Shown here one piece after another: positions 11,917 through 11,921 of a stretch of DNA of 11,921 nt. How positions within the stretch are numbered: position 1 is the stretch's first letter; each line of letters opens with the position of its first letter. This DNA comes from DAOTXN01 sp034435435 (GTDB lineage: Bacteria > Chloroflexota > Anaerolineae > S140-20), in NCBI GenBank assembly GCA_034435435.1, contig DAOTXN010000065.1, positions 1 through 11,921 of the forward strand, written 5' to 3'. Both the position numbers and the translations under genes were made by a program. A model generated the notes under the pieces. It saw only the letters and a list, made by a program, of their open reading frames with translations, made no database searches and was not told the DNA's origin.

Positions 11917-11921
11917 AAAGG

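Overview
The window shows two unrelated gene blocks that meet head-on near position 5480, followed by a regulatory region on the right. The host is probably a bacterium of the Chloroflexota (Anaerolineae-like) or a similar anaerobic or thermophilic lineage. This rests on the group 3b hydrogenase, the moderately GC-rich backbone and the short-period intergenic repeats, and it is an inference rather than a proven assignment.

Left block (1-5472, + strand, visibly more AT-rich): the C-terminus of an unidentified membrane protein; a membrane-anchored DsbA-like thiol oxidoreductase; a secreted 85-residue precursor whose mature part carries eight cysteines; a large ABC-2 permease fused to a degenerate M1-aminopeptidase-like domain; a second six-helix permease; and an ABC ATPase. 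The order (oxidase, Cys-rich peptide, permease, permease, ATPase) suggests a dedicated pathway that makes and oxidises a disulfide-rich extracellular peptide, with an ABC system for its export, sensing or self-protection. I do not recognise this as a described system.

Junction (5473-5740): a C-terminal scrap of an ABC sugar-binding protein in GC-rich sequence abuts the exporter operon. It looks like the remains of a gene truncated when the left block arrived or when DNA was deleted.

Middle block (5752-10316, - strand, GC-rich): a complete group 3b [NiFe] hydrogenase (sulfhydrogenase type) operon in the order hydB-hydG-hydD-hydA, followed by a hydrogenase maturation endopeptidase. HydA and HydD form the H2-activating pair, HydG carries flavin and NAD(P)H, and HydB wires in iron-sulfur clusters. 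The first two junctions are tight (10-nt gap, then a TAATG overlap). The last two gaps (90 and 65 nt) each hold an inverted repeat built of short tandem units.

Right part (10317-11921): a 486-nt divergent intergenic region packed with hairpins and palindromes. It ends in a promoter whose -35/-10 spacer contains a run of 12 C, a candidate phase-variable switch. This promoter drives an OmpR/PhoB-type response regulator with no kinase in view. Just behind the regulator gene lie six tandem 11-nt repeats, then an extended -10 element, a possible 46-codon ORF with a very strong ribosome binding site, and a long stem-loop at the window edge. PhoB-like regulators bind 11-nt direct repeats, so this could be the regulator's own target array.
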